64,000 bases of DNA from Bdellovibrionia bacterium (GTDB taxonomy: Bacteria; Bdellovibrionota; Bdellovibrionia; Bdellovibrionales; JAGQZY01), in the NCBI GenBank assembly GCA_030427805.1, contig JAUICP010000004.1, positions 186,001-250,000 of the forward strand, read 5' to 3'. Of the stretch, positions 1-8,835 are shown piece after piece. The position numbers and the translations under genes were made by a program. The stretch's first letter is position 1. Each line of letters starts with the position of its first letter. The notes below the pieces were generated by a model. That model searched no databases and had not been told where the DNA came from. It was given only the letters and a program-made list of their open reading frames with translations.

Positions 1-1
1 C

Positions 2-994
2 ACCATAATTAGCCCTCTCGTTGCTGAGAATAGTCCGCACACCAATTTGCGTAACAAGAGACTCCTTATCGCGGAATCTGTTAAGAAGTTGCAAAACCTC
101 TCGAAGAACGCACTCGGAGGAACCGGAATTAAGCTTGATATTGCTAGTTCCGAAGAAGAGGCCAAGAAACTTCTTACAGAAAATGAGTACGACACACTAA
201 TAAGCTCTACTGAGTTTATAGAACTCATGCCATTTGCTAAAGAAAAGAGTCCGGATATTCGTTGTGTTTTGATGACCCACGAGCCCGTAAGCACCTATCT
301 TCCGACGCTCAGGGATTACCCAGACATAGAGAACATCATTGCCCGGTCTGAGGATGATCGCGCCTTTACAATCAAAAACTTAATTACCACAGTCAATAAA
401 ATGGCTAACGCCGACATCTTTGGCATTGATAAATACCTCAATTGGGGTGTTTCGGTCTTTTCTCAAAATATTCGCTCAAGTCAAGATCGCAAAACAATGA
501 TCGAAGAGATGGCCTCTCATCTTAAAAACATTGGATTGAGAAAGACCCTTATTGGTCGCTGTGAATCGGTCGCTGAAGAGCTCCTTATGAACGCGATCTA
601 CGATGCTCCCACTTCACCCGATGGAAAGTCGAAGTACAATCACCTCGACCGCAAAGAAATCGTCGAGTTAGAACCTTACGAGGAAGCCACTTTTAAATAT
701 GCCTGTGATGGTATGTATGTGGCGGTCAGTGTCTCCGATCCCTTTGGGGGACTGACAAAGAAGGTTATTCTCGACTACTTAGAAAATAATTATCTCGGGG
801 CTGGTGGACAAATTGATTCCAGCAAAGGGGGCGGAGGACACGGTCTTCACGTGATCGTTGAAAGCTCTGATCTTTTGATATTTAATGTGAAAGAGTCTAC
901 TAAAACAGAAGTTATCGCCCTTTTTCAAATCGGAAAGACTGGATCGATGGACGGCAAGAATCCATCATTTCAATTCTTTTACGAGCACCTCTAA
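2..994 (+). CDS. Receiver-like plus HATPase (RsbW-type) protein, 5' end outside window
   Basis: The first usable start in the window is TTG at 47, but the frame stays open to base 2, so the gene probably begins upstream of the window. The N-terminal ~120 residues look like a degenerate response-regulator receiver domain (start RLLIAES, later RCVLMTHEP). The C-terminal half is a GHKL/HATPase_c domain of the anti-sigma type: an N-box with EELLMNAIYDAP at about residue 180 and a glycine-rich G-box with GGGGHGLHV at about 270. Such proteins bind ATP and either phosphorylate STAS anti-sigma antagonists or sequester sigma factors; which applies here is unknown. A STAS-like protein lies at 25.5 kb, but no link is shown. 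It converges on the SGNH gene with a 38-bp gap. Confidence 0.7.
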   Translation, partial: TIISPLVAENSPHTNLRNKRLLIAESVKKLQNLSKNALGGTGIKLDIASSEEEAKKLLTENEYDTLISSTEFIELMPFAKEKSPDIRCVLMTHEPVSTYLPTLRDYPDIENIIARSEDDRAFTIKNLITTVNKMANADIFGIDKYLNWGVSVFSQNIRSSQDRKTMIEEMASHLKNIGLRKTLIGRCESVAEELLMNAIYDAPTSPDGKSKYNHLDRKEIVELEPYEEATFKYACDGMYVAVSVSDPFGGLTKKVILDYLENNYLGAGGQIDSSKGGGGHGLHVIVESSDLLIFNVKESTKTEVIALFQIGKTGSMDGKNPSFQFFYEHL

Positions 995-1032
995 TCGCCC
1001 CTTTTAATTTTCTCAATTTATTATATTGAGAT

Positions 1033-2223
1033 CTATTCAGAGCCAAGAACCTTCGGCTTTATTATATCTAAAATTCTGTCAGCCAATATTCTATGCCCCT
1101 TGATATTAATATGAACATTATCACATTCAAAATCTCCGCCAAAAAAATTGCATCCGAGGCCTTCTTCGGCATAGGTGTCGATCATGTAGGATTCAAAATC
1201 AAAGAAGTAAACAAAATCATTTTTTTCTGAAAATTCGAGAAGAACATCTTTTATGTTGTGGCTCGAGATCGAACTTAAATAATCTTGATCTTTCGCTCGA
1301 GAGAGATCAAAGTAAGCCTCTTTAAAATGGCCATCATCAAGCTTTTTGCGGGCTTTAGATATTTCAGGGCAATATGACCATTTTATACCCTTATCGCTAC
1401 ACCTCTTCACCGTCTCGGACTCTAAAAGATTTCCAATTTGGTGAACGAGTAATACTTTTATGCCACGGTTTCGACTATCCTCAATAACAACACGCAAATT
1501 GTTCGCAAAATGTTGAGCGATGATTTGTTGATTTTTAGCGATATCGGCTTTTTCAACTTGGCTTGCCGTAATATTCTTTAAAAATAGAGAATTGATAACG
1601 AGACTTAACCCGGTATAAATTCTACTTTTGCCCTGAACAAAGTTAATAACATCAATGAGCCACGGGTTTTTTCGCAAGAAAATAAAGTTTTTCGGAGTTC
1701 TCAAGCCTAAATTGATGACGTCATTGTGTCCGGCATAAATAATAACCCACTGCAATTGAGTTCGGTCCATTTGTTGGTAGCAATGCCGCAAATACCAAGA
1801 GTCTCTCCCCTCGGCTCCAGCATTAACAAACGAATAATTGAGTGTCGAAAGAGCAGAATCCTTTTTAAATGCCTCTTCAATAAAATGGGGAAACGTCGAA
1901 TGGGAGTTAGGCCAAAGTAAATTACTGCCACCAAAAAAGGCGATGTTCGTTCCTTCGGACATGCAGGGGTCATAAAAGTCTAAGGAGTGGTGATTCTGCT
2001 CGAAACGAACAATCCCCAGTTGGTTTTCGTGAAAAAAATCCTCTGAATACTTATATTTTGCCAGGGGTTTAAGCCCAGCCAAGGCGAGTATTCCTTCTAG
2101 GCAAAAAACCAACACTCCAAAAAGGAGCAAGAATGCTAGCCAATAGGATAGCTTTTTGCGCAAACTCAAGGGTTCGTGGCTCTGTACATGACTCAACTCT
2201 CGCCTCCAAAGAGATGATTCCAT
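1033..2223 (-). CDS. Membrane-anchored SGNH/GDSL hydrolase-like protein
   Basis: A 396-residue protein with a short cytoplasmic N-terminus, one membrane segment at about residues 26-50 and a long extracytoplasmic domain. SGNH blocks are visible: block I FFGGSN with the nucleophile Ser at about residue 100, block II around GAEGRDS, block III AGHND, and block V DNVHINIKGH carrying the Asp-x-x-His pair. The family cleaves or transfers acyl esters on lipids, carbohydrates or cell-wall polymers. Substrate cannot be read from the sequence; an envelope-side O-acyl esterase or transferase is plausible because the domain is tethered outside the inner membrane. No operon partner is evident. Confidence 0.75.
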   Translation of the reverse strand: MESSLWRRELSHVQSHEPLSLRKKLSYWLAFLLLFGVLVFCLEGILALAGLKPLAKYKYSEDFFHENQLGIVRFEQNHHSLDFYDPCMSEGTNIAFFGGSNLLWPNSHSTFPHFIEEAFKKDSALSTLNYSFVNAGAEGRDSWYLRHCYQQMDRTQLQWVIIYAGHNDVINLGLRTPKNFIFLRKNPWLIDVINFVQGKSRIYTGLSLVINSLFLKNITASQVEKADIAKNQQIIAQHFANNLRVVIEDSRNRGIKVLLVHQIGNLLESETVKRCSDKGIKWSYCPEISKARKKLDDGHFKEAYFDLSRAKDQDYLSSISSHNIKDVLLEFSEKNDFVYFFDFESYMIDTYAEEGLGCNFFGGDFECDNVHINIKGHRILADRILDIIKPKVLGSE

Positions 2224-2349
2224 AGTATTTCAAAGCACCGAATTAAACACCTCGACCAAGATCCATATCTTCTTTCTTTTAAAGCCTTTTAAGGGGGCGA
2301 AAGCTAAAAACTCGCCTCTAAAAACTCGGGGTAATGTCCGAAAAGAATT

Positions 2350-2901
2350 ATGGATGGGACTATGAAATTTAGAGAAGCTGCAAAGATATTTTGGGACTAT
2401 TTAAGCATTCAATCGAAGGTTAAAAGCCACCTCGATGTCGTGCAATTTTTAAGAAAACTCCCCCTTTTTGAAGGTCTTTCTGAACGCGAACTCGCCCGGC
2501 TCAATGAAGTGCTTTATCATCGTTCTTACCAAACTGGCGAGAGTCTCTTCGAATACGATCAGCCTGGCGCTGCTCTTTTTATCATTCAATCCGGAGAAAT
2601 TTCCATTGAAATCCCATCGGGCGAAAACCGATTTACACAAGTCGCCGTTCTACCTTCTGGATCATTTCTAGGTGAACTGGCCCTATTAGATGATAGCCCG
2701 CGTTCCGCTTCGGCGCGAGCCCTCAAGCAAACAGAGTGCTTTTCTCTTTTTCGAGCTGATCTTCACAAATTAGTAGAAACCGACCCTGAGATCGCAACGC
2801 GAATTTACAAAGCTCTTGCGACAATTGTTGGAGAGAGACTCAAAGCAACTAACGAATTGGTGAACCATCAAGATGAAAATAGTCCGCAGAAAATCGCATA
2901 A
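2350..2901 (+). CDS. Cyclic nucleotide-binding domain protein
   Basis: A 183-residue protein with a central cNMP-binding beta-roll at about residues 35-150. The phosphate-binding cassette reads GELALLDDSPRSASARA, close to the Crp/PKA consensus (GELALL..xPRxATxxA). It has no helix-turn-helix, so it is not a Crp-type regulator; an N-terminal helical stretch precedes the domain. The last 29 bases overlap the next gene, a polytopic permease, suggesting coupled translation and perhaps cyclic-nucleotide control of that membrane protein (inference). Start: ATG 2350 is used, but ATG 2362 is equally possible because neither has a strong ribosome binding site. Confidence 0.8.
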   Translation: MDGTMKFREAAKIFWDYLSIQSKVKSHLDVVQFLRKLPLFEGLSERELARLNEVLYHRSYQTGESLFEYDQPGAALFIIQSGEISIEIPSGENRFTQVAVLPSGSFLGELALLDDSPRSASARALKQTECFSLFRADLHKLVETDPEIATRIYKALATIVGERLKATNELVNHQDENSPQKIA

Positions 2902-4195
2902 CGAAGCCGAAAGAAAAAAGCGAGGCCTCTTTGTCTATTCGGTCAGCCTTGTTCTCGGCCTATCAAGTCTTGTTTATCTTGTATATGCGTTAAGTTCCCT
3001 TATTTTACCGATCATAACGGGTGTTTTTTTAGCCTATGTCTTTCGACCGCTTATGAATGCTAAAGGGATTTCAAAAATACCTAAACCCCTCAGAGCCATT
3101 GGAGTTCTCACATCACTCGTTGCCTTCATTGCTTTCTTGTCTACGACCGTTGCCAAACAAATACCAGGTGATGAAGATACCCTCGTTCTCCAAGTTAGGG
3201 CCCAGTACAAATTAAATGCTAAATATGAGCAGATCATGGGACTTGGTGAAGACGAAAAAAAGGGCAATTTCTTATATCAACTTCTTGGTAAAGAACTGAA
3301 CCCGATGATGAAGTCCATCAATAGCTCACTTCACCTCGAGCCTGAAGAAGAAAAGCGCATCGAATACATGAGTTCAAAATTCAACTATGTCGATCCCATT
3401 CCAGATAAATACTACCAATATTTCCTCGCGAACAAGAGCCGCAAAGAAGCAGCAAAAAAAGCTGAGATCGAAAAAGAAGCTGAAAAAACGTCTTTGGCAG
3501 CTACCAATCCCGAACTAGAAACTCCTCTAGAAAAGTCAGAAAGCGAAAGTTCCTTGCTAGCGACGATCGCACAAACCTTCTCCCATTGGCTCGTGGCTCC
3601 ACTTCTATTTATATTCCTACTCTTCGACCAAGGGCAGATTCTAAAGTGGTTTATCGGCTTAGTTCCCAATCGTTATTTTGAACTGACATTGACTGTCGTT
3701 AACCAAGTGGACCTTGCAATTGGTAAGTACTTGCGAGGAACTCTTATGCAGTGCTCACTAGTTGGTTTGAGTTTGAGTATTGGACTTTTTCTCGTCGGGG
3801 TGAATTTAAACATGGCGATACTCATTGGTACACTCGCAGGACTTGCCAATGCCATTCCATTTCTTGGTCCCTTTCTTGGACTTATTGCCGGTCTTGGTTA
3901 TGCTCTTGTGGCAGAGGATATCAGCCCCATTCTCCCCTTCCTCGATCCTGAACATATTTTCTTAGCTGTTTTAGTCGTCGTTGGTATTGCTCAACTTCTT
4001 GATAACGCCGTCTTTCAACCCGTTGTACTAGGAAATGCGGTCAACCTTCACCCCATCGTGGTGGTTGTCGGCGTCTTGGGAGCATCGATTATATTTGGAT
4101 TTGCAGGAATGCTATTAGCGATCCCAGCCATCGTTGTGGCTAAGGTTATTATTGGAACAACACTCAAGGAGTTAAAGGCCTACCAAATCATCTAG
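2873..4195 (+). CDS. AI-2E family transporter (PerM/YdiK-like permease)
   Basis: A 440-residue polytopic membrane protein. Two hydrophobic N-terminal segments (about 20-50 and 70-90) are followed by a soluble, charged stretch (about 100-235) and then five or six membrane segments, ending with a typical family tail containing DNAVFQPVVLGNAVNLHP and a following GFAGMLLAIP. That tail is diagnostic of the AI-2E/UPF0118 family; members export diverse substrates and the autoinducer name should not be taken literally. The charged Lys/Glu-rich insertion at about 190-220 is unusually long. The gene overlaps the cNMP-binding gene by 29 bases and is followed 16 bases later by another membrane protein. 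Confidence 0.8.
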   Translation: MKIVRRKSHNEAERKKRGLFVYSVSLVLGLSSLVYLVYALSSLILPIITGVFLAYVFRPLMNAKGISKIPKPLRAIGVLTSLVAFIAFLSTTVAKQIPGDEDTLVLQVRAQYKLNAKYEQIMGLGEDEKKGNFLYQLLGKELNPMMKSINSSLHLEPEEEKRIEYMSSKFNYVDPIPDKYYQYFLANKSRKEAAKKAEIEKEAEKTSLAATNPELETPLEKSESESSLLATIAQTFSHWLVAPLLFIFLLFDQGQILKWFIGLVPNRYFELTLTVVNQVDLAIGKYLRGTLMQCSLVGLSLSIGLFLVGVNLNMAILIGTLAGLANAIPFLGPFLGLIAGLGYALVAEDISPILPFLDPEHIFLAVLVVVGIAQLLDNAVFQPVVLGNAVNLHPIVVVVGVLGASIIFGFAGMLLAIPAIVVAKVIIGTTLKELKAYQII

Positions 4196-4211
4196 ACTGG
4201 ATTAAACAACA

Positions 4212-5015
4212 ATGCTTCAACACCTTAAACGACTCAAATATTATAAATATCTTTTTTTCTTTAGTACAACCGTACAAATATTTGTCGTTGTTTGTGGCCT
4301 CTATTTTTTATTTCAGCAATTCACGATTGAAACGAGCTTTGAAGATCAATTTGCCACTCTTGAGCGTAATCAAGAACTCTATTCTCAACTCAAAAAACAG
4401 GTGACTCAAAACCCATACCCACAAAACGAAAACCCACAAAAGCTAAAAGCATTCTACATCTCCATGGGTAAAATTGAAAACTTGGTCCAGCAAATTGGAC
4501 ACCCAAACCTCACATCTTCATACAGAGAATTCGAAAGTAAGCCCCAGTCCCCCATGAATCTTCTCAACTATGAAGAGGCCATCGCCGGGCAAAACCAAAC
4601 CACGCTCTATAAATTATTTAGCCAAAGCCAGAGCAATAAGAATGTGGTTATTATCTTGGGAATTCTGAGTCTCTTTTTTGGTCTCATTCTGCCCTTAATA
4701 ATAATTGCTCAGGTGGCAAAGCTCTTGCGCAAAGTGCAGAAAGACATCAACGACAAAGCGGTACAAATTTCTTCGGACTGGATTCGCGAAAAAAATCGCC
4801 ACGGTGATGACGCTTTTAAAAATGTAGAGTTCTGGGCAAAGATTGGCTTAACAAGTATTGGCCAAAGCAGTCAAATGAGCTCAAACCCCGTTGCTATTCT
4901 TGTCGGTGACTTAGCTCTACAAATTCGCGCAGAGCTCGATCGTCAAAATAGCGAGCCTCCCACGAACGAAAATAAAGACGACTCTTCGGATAAAGACAAT
5001 ATTCATTCACTCTAA
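4212..5015 (+). CDS. Two-TM membrane protein of unknown function
   Basis: A 267-residue protein, third gene of the run starting at 2350. Membrane segments at about residues 12-34 and 148-172 bracket a ~110-residue extracytoplasmic domain rich in Gln/Asn; the C-terminal ~90 residues are cytoplasmic and end in an acidic tail. This resembles the layout of a sensor or methyl-accepting protein truncated after a HAMP-like linker, but no signalling domain is recognisable. No family recognised. The close spacing suggests it works with the upstream permease. Confidence 0.6.
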   Translation: MLQHLKRLKYYKYLFFFSTTVQIFVVVCGLYFLFQQFTIETSFEDQFATLERNQELYSQLKKQVTQNPYPQNENPQKLKAFYISMGKIENLVQQIGHPNLTSSYREFESKPQSPMNLLNYEEAIAGQNQTTLYKLFSQSQSNKNVVIILGILSLFFGLILPLIIIAQVAKLLRKVQKDINDKAVQISSDWIREKNRHGDDAFKNVEFWAKIGLTSIGQSSQMSSNPVAILVGDLALQIRAELDRQNSEPPTNENKDDSSDKDNIHSL

Positions 5016-5030
5016 AAAACCACGGGCTTT

Positions 5031-6047
5031 TTAACTGCCCTTCTCCCCTATCTTAAAATCAAAGAGAACCGGGTTATGGTCGCTCGGAAAGACATTCTTT
5101 TGGTCGAGTGTCAGCGGTACTGGTAGATCGAGTCCCATGGAATCTTTAAAGCGAAAAACCTTTACCTTTTCGAGATCGAGAATGCTTGAAAACTTCTGTG
5201 AAACAAAAGCATAATCCAATTGAATTTTATGAACTTGAAATCGTGGACGAACATTGAAAAACGTCGCCCGATCATCAAATTCTTTTTCTGCGAGTTCGAG
5301 AACGTCTTCGAGGTCAGTGACCTCGTATATTTTTTTAAACTCTGGATCGGTCATATTGCGCGTGGCATTCCCATTGAAGTCACCACATACAAAAATAGGA
5401 ATCTCCCCAGAATAGGCTTCGTCGACTTCGTGATATATCTGCAACAAGGTCTCAAACTCAGCTCGTCGTCTTTCTTTACCGTCGGGATCAATTCCGTCGG
5501 GATCAAGTTTTGACTTAAGGTGGGTCAGTAAAAAGACGGATTGAATTTCATGGGTGTCTTGTGAAAAAAGGTGGAGCTCTGATACATCTCGAGAAAAGCG
5601 GTGACTTCCCCCACTCGGAACAAACTCGGGATACCCTGTTCTTAAGGAGTCTTCTTCGTGGGAGTAAAGATAGCCGATTTTTCTATCTTTATTCGATCTC
5701 AGGTCGTAATTGAATGGCAGGGATTTTCGCAATAAAAAACCGACATCGATGGCTCTATCTGAATTCCCTGACTCAAGAATGCATTTATATCTGTTTCCAA
5801 GGAAGTAATTGTTGAAATTTTCAAGGGATTCGAGTCCTCCAACTTCAGTAAGGAGGATCAAATCAGGATTCATGACCTCAAAGTTGTAGGATAGCTGTTT
5901 CAGCTTTTTAAGTTCTTTATTCTTGTATATGGAGTGGCTATAGGACTGCCATTGGTCTTCAGATAAATCTAAATAGTTTTCTGGCAGATCCCCCTGTAAA
6001 AATAAGTACAGGTTTTCGGCGTTGAGTAAAGAAACACTAATTTTCAT
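5031..6047 (-). CDS. Endonuclease/exonuclease/phosphatase (EEP) family protein
   Basis: 338 residues from the chosen start. ATG at 6047 is preceded by an AGGGGA ribosome binding site; an in-frame ATG 30 bases upstream lacks one. EEP motifs: NAENL near the N-terminus, LILLTEVGGLE (catalytic Glu), VCGDFNGNA (Asp and Asn), and SDHNPVLFDF (Asp-His) near the C-terminus. The fold performs metal-dependent phosphodiester hydrolysis on DNA, RNA, inositides or sphingolipids. No signal peptide is visible, so a cytoplasmic nuclease role is more likely than for the secreted EEP protein at 35.3 kb. It converges with the upstream gene with only 15 bases between. Confidence 0.75.
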   Translation of the reverse strand: MKISVSLLNAENLYLFLQGDLPENYLDLSEDQWQSYSHSIYKNKELKKLKQLSYNFEVMNPDLILLTEVGGLESLENFNNYFLGNRYKCILESGNSDRAIDVGFLLRKSLPFNYDLRSNKDRKIGYLYSHEEDSLRTGYPEFVPSGGSHRFSRDVSELHLFSQDTHEIQSVFLLTHLKSKLDPDGIDPDGKERRRAEFETLLQIYHEVDEAYSGEIPIFVCGDFNGNATRNMTDPEFKKIYEVTDLEDVLELAEKEFDDRATFFNVRPRFQVHKIQLDYAFVSQKFSSILDLEKVKVFRFKDSMGLDLPVPLTLDQKNVFPSDHNPVLFDFKIGEKGS

Positions 6048-6097
6048 GATTCCCCTTCTCGTGCTAACATAGCACAATTTGCATCGAGGGTTTAGCT

Positions 6098-7084
6098 ATG
6101 AAAGAGAATCAGGGGAATTTTTGGCTTTTAATCGTCAGCCTCAGCCTTTTTGCTCTGGCTTTCTTTTTTTACAACGAAGACACTTCTCATCCCCAAGAAC
6201 GTGAGATTGAAACTCCTCAACCCCAAATTGCCTCCACTCCTGAGCCCCAGCCTCAAACCATTTCACCAACTCCTTCAAATAAAATTGTAGGCAAAAAAAC
6301 CACAAATAAGCCCAGCCCTTTAAAAAAGCGGAATTCAATGAAGGACTTCTCACCATTAAAAAAAGAGAAGAAAGCAGGAGGACCGGCCTATAAATTACCC
6401 AAAGGAACCGTGGGCTTTAAAGTTGTTAAAGGCAAAGCCATCGCCTTTGGCGACATTGTTCTTGGTAATACATCCCCTCAATTCGAAGGAAAAATTGGAG
6501 CAGCCAAATTACCTCGCCCGCAAACATGGTATTTACCCATTCCGTTTGCCATTGACCCCAAACTTCCCGAGGACCAAAAAACAGATATTCAAGACTCTCT
6601 TATCTATTTGGTAGAAGCAGTGGGCCTTGAGTTTGTTGAATACGATGGATCTCAAGAAGACGTGCTCTATTTCACCGACAACGACCAGCACTGCTACTCA
6701 TACTTGGGTATGATTGGCGGAACACAACCCATTTATCTTTCACCAGGCTGTGGGCCCCAGGCTATTCTTCACGAAATGCTTCACGCCTTGGGTTTTGTTC
6801 ACGAACAAAACCGAGGCGATCGCGATTCGTTTCTGCAAATTCTTTGGCAAAACATTCAAACCGATTACCACATTCAATTCATGAAAGTACCCGAAGATCT
6901 TATGGAAAATTACGGAGCATCGGAGTTCGATTATGAGTCCATCATGCTCTATGAGGATCATTTCTTTGCTAACAAAAGAGGCAAAAAAACCATGAAATCT
7001 AAAACTCAGCGTCAAATTCGACCGATTCAAAAAGGATTGAGCACCCGCGACATTGAACGAATTCAAAATCTCTATGGCCTCTGA
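6098..7084 (+). CDS. Astacin-like (M12A) zinc metalloprotease, membrane-anchored
   Basis: 328 residues: an N-terminal hydrophobic anchor or signal (about 8-25), a Pro/Lys-rich linker (about 30-95) and an astacin catalytic domain. The zinc signature is complete: HEMLHALGFVHEQNRGDR at about 225-242 (His225, Glu226, His229, His235) and the Met-turn SIMLYE at about 285. Astacins are endopeptidases; bacterial ones are usually secreted. The linker would let the domain stand off the envelope. It is followed by another HExxH gene and sits in a block of secreted proteases, consistent with degradation of prey or environmental protein (inference). Confidence 0.9.
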   Translation: MKENQGNFWLLIVSLSLFALAFFFYNEDTSHPQEREIETPQPQIASTPEPQPQTISPTPSNKIVGKKTTNKPSPLKKRNSMKDFSPLKKEKKAGGPAYKLPKGTVGFKVVKGKAIAFGDIVLGNTSPQFEGKIGAAKLPRPQTWYLPIPFAIDPKLPEDQKTDIQDSLIYLVEAVGLEFVEYDGSQEDVLYFTDNDQHCYSYLGMIGGTQPIYLSPGCGPQAILHEMLHALGFVHEQNRGDRDSFLQILWQNIQTDYHIQFMKVPEDLMENYGASEFDYESIMLYEDHFFANKRGKKTMKSKTQRQIRPIQKGLSTRDIERIQNLYGL

Positions 7085-7181
7085 TTGCTCCCTAGGACCT
7101 ATTATTGGGACTTTTTAATTAGAATTAATGTTATTAATGGGATTCCGACACAGAGTAACGAAAAACTTTTGCAAAAAACCT

Positions 7182-7210
7182 TTGAAACTTTGGTCCAGTC
7201 TACTTAGCAT
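7182..7210 (+). promoter_or_regulatory. Candidate sigma-70 promoter for the HExxH protein gene
   Basis: TTGAAA and TAGCAT separated by 17 bases, ending about 50 bases before the start codon of the gene at 7262. Five of six and four of six consensus matches respectively. Prediction by eye only. Confidence 0.35.
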
Positions 7211-7261
7211 TTTTTCCGTTAAATCCAGGGACATGGATAACAATCCGGAGGGGGATAAATA

Positions 7262-8203
7262 ATGAAAAGTTTTATCATCAAAGTTTTAGTCGTACTTTCA
7301 TTCCCATTCCTTGCAATGGCCAATAGCCAGCAAGAAATGGCCTACGTAGATAGCTTAGTGGATATCATCGATCCAGCGGCTCATCATGGAATCGTAGAAG
7401 AAAACAATCTTTGGTATCCACCAGGGGTCGAAGTCAACGGTATGACTGAAGAGATCTTTAATCAGGTTCTCGATCACGTTTACCAAGTATACGAGCCGAT
7501 CTTTAAAGCTCGTGGCGCTGAATTTGTTATTGAGCGACGTTGGAATGACGGAACGGTTAACGCGTTCGCAAGACAAGTTGGAAACCGTTGGATCATTAGA
7601 ATGTTTGGTGGTCTTGCAAGACACGAAACAATCACTCCAGACGGCTTCTATTTAGTTGCCTGTCACGAAATTGGTCACCACCTCGGTGGAGCTCCTAAGT
7701 ACAATGGTACTGGTTGGGCTTCTAACGAAGGTCAATCCGATTATTTCGCGACTCTGAAGTGTTTAAGAAAAGTTTGGGCTCAAGACGATAACATTGGTTA
7801 TGTTGAGTACATGTGGGCCATGGAAAGTCCTTTTGTTGACGAATACGCCATGGAAATGTGTATGAAGGCTCACCAGGACCCTAGAATGCAAGCTCTTTGT
7901 GGCCGCATGTCAATGGGTGGACAATCTCTTGCTTTCCTTTTTCAAGCATTGAGAAGACTTCCAACTCCGCCAAAGTTCAACACTCCTGATCAAAGCAAGG
8001 TAAGAAGAACTTCTGACTCTCACCCACAACCTCAGTGTCGTATGGATACATACTTCCAAGGTGCTCTTTGCCCAATCAGTGCAAACGAAGGTGTTGATGA
8101 CAGAGATCCAATTCCAGGCACTTGTAACCGAGCTAGCAGCCACCCATATGGACTTCGTCCACTATGTTGGTTTGCTCCTGAATCAGCTTTTACTTTTTTC
8201 TAA
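7262..8203 (+). CDS. Secreted HExxH putative metalloprotease
   Basis: 313 residues with a signal peptide (about 1-20, ending AMA). The zinc-site motif is HEIGHHLGG (His135, Glu136, His139), followed at about 156-162 by EGQSDYF, where Glu156 or Asp160 could be the third ligand in a gluzincin-like arrangement. Ten or so cysteines in the C-terminal 150 residues suggest disulfides and an extracellular location. The family is not recognised by name. The ribosome binding site is strong (GGAGGGGG) and a strong terminator follows at 8220, so this is probably a well-expressed single-gene unit. Confidence 0.7.
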   Translation: MKSFIIKVLVVLSFPFLAMANSQQEMAYVDSLVDIIDPAAHHGIVEENNLWYPPGVEVNGMTEEIFNQVLDHVYQVYEPIFKARGAEFVIERRWNDGTVNAFARQVGNRWIIRMFGGLARHETITPDGFYLVACHEIGHHLGGAPKYNGTGWASNEGQSDYFATLKCLRKVWAQDDNIGYVEYMWAMESPFVDEYAMEMCMKAHQDPRMQALCGRMSMGGQSLAFLFQALRRLPTPPKFNTPDQSKVRRTSDSHPQPQCRMDTYFQGALCPISANEGVDDRDPIPGTCNRASSHPYGLRPLCWFAPESAFTFF

Positions 8204-8219
8204 TTCTTGATTGAAGTTT

Positions 8220-8257
8220 TAGGGCTACAACAATAGAGTTGTAGCCCTAGGTTTTTT
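8220..8257 (+). terminator. Rho-independent terminator
   Basis: A perfect 12-bp stem (TAGGGCTACAAC with its complement) around a 6-base loop, followed by GG and six T. It closes the HExxH gene and ends only 13 bases before the next start codon at 8270, so the next gene's ribosome binding site lies directly after the T-tract. Confidence 0.9.
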
Positions 8258-8269
8258 GAGGAGAACTCT

Positions 8270-8731
8270 ATGAACAAAATAATTATATTTTTAATGAGTT
8301 TATCGAGCTTAAGTTGCTTTGGTTCAGAAAACCTCAAAAGCCCTGATTACGTTGAGTGTAACGACTCAAGAAACTATCTCAGAGTTGTCTTTAATAGAGA
8401 TAAAATCTCTGGCAAAACCTCGATGAAATACACCCGAAGTGCATTTCGTCCCCAAGAAGATCGCGCCGTCGCGGCCGAAGGTGATGAGATCCTTCTTTCT
8501 GACACGCCGATCGGCACCCTAGTTACAGCTGAAGATAAAAAGTTCAATTCAACGGCAGGCAAGGAATTAGTATCTTTTCTAATGCCGAAGGTAAATATCG
8601 ACGGAATTAGAACAGAAGCTCATTTTGCGACTTCGGTATTCGAGAGTTCCCTCGAAATGCAATCCCAGTCAGAAGTCATTCAGAACAATTTCTCTTTTCC
8701 TGTTGAGTGCAAAGCATTACTCACTAATTAA
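8270..8731 (+). CDS. Small secreted protein of unknown function
   Basis: 153 residues with a signal peptide (about 1-19, LSCFGSE region). The mature part has two cysteines (in YVECND near the N-terminus and VECKALL at the end) that could pair. The start has a clear GAGGAG ribosome binding site. The protein looks beta-rich and mixed-charge; no family recognised. Its placement between two secreted protease units suggests an envelope or secreted role. Confidence 0.6.
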   Translation: MNKIIIFLMSLSSLSCFGSENLKSPDYVECNDSRNYLRVVFNRDKISGKTSMKYTRSAFRPQEDRAVAAEGDEILLSDTPIGTLVTAEDKKFNSTAGKELVSFLMPKVNIDGIRTEAHFATSVFESSLEMQSQSEVIQNNFSFPVECKALLTN

Positions 8732-8835
8732 CTCACTGACTCAAATAATAAAGACTCGACAAAGATCGAGAAGGCGCTAAGCTTTGTTCTTGAAGGCAGG
8801 GACAGCCTTCCCATATTAAATTCAAGGAGGGGTTT

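Noticed and set aside
2280-2345. Riboswitch-like GC-rich stretch with GGGGGCGAAAGC before the cNMP gene
   Set aside because: No known riboswitch consensus or consistent stem set could be drawn.
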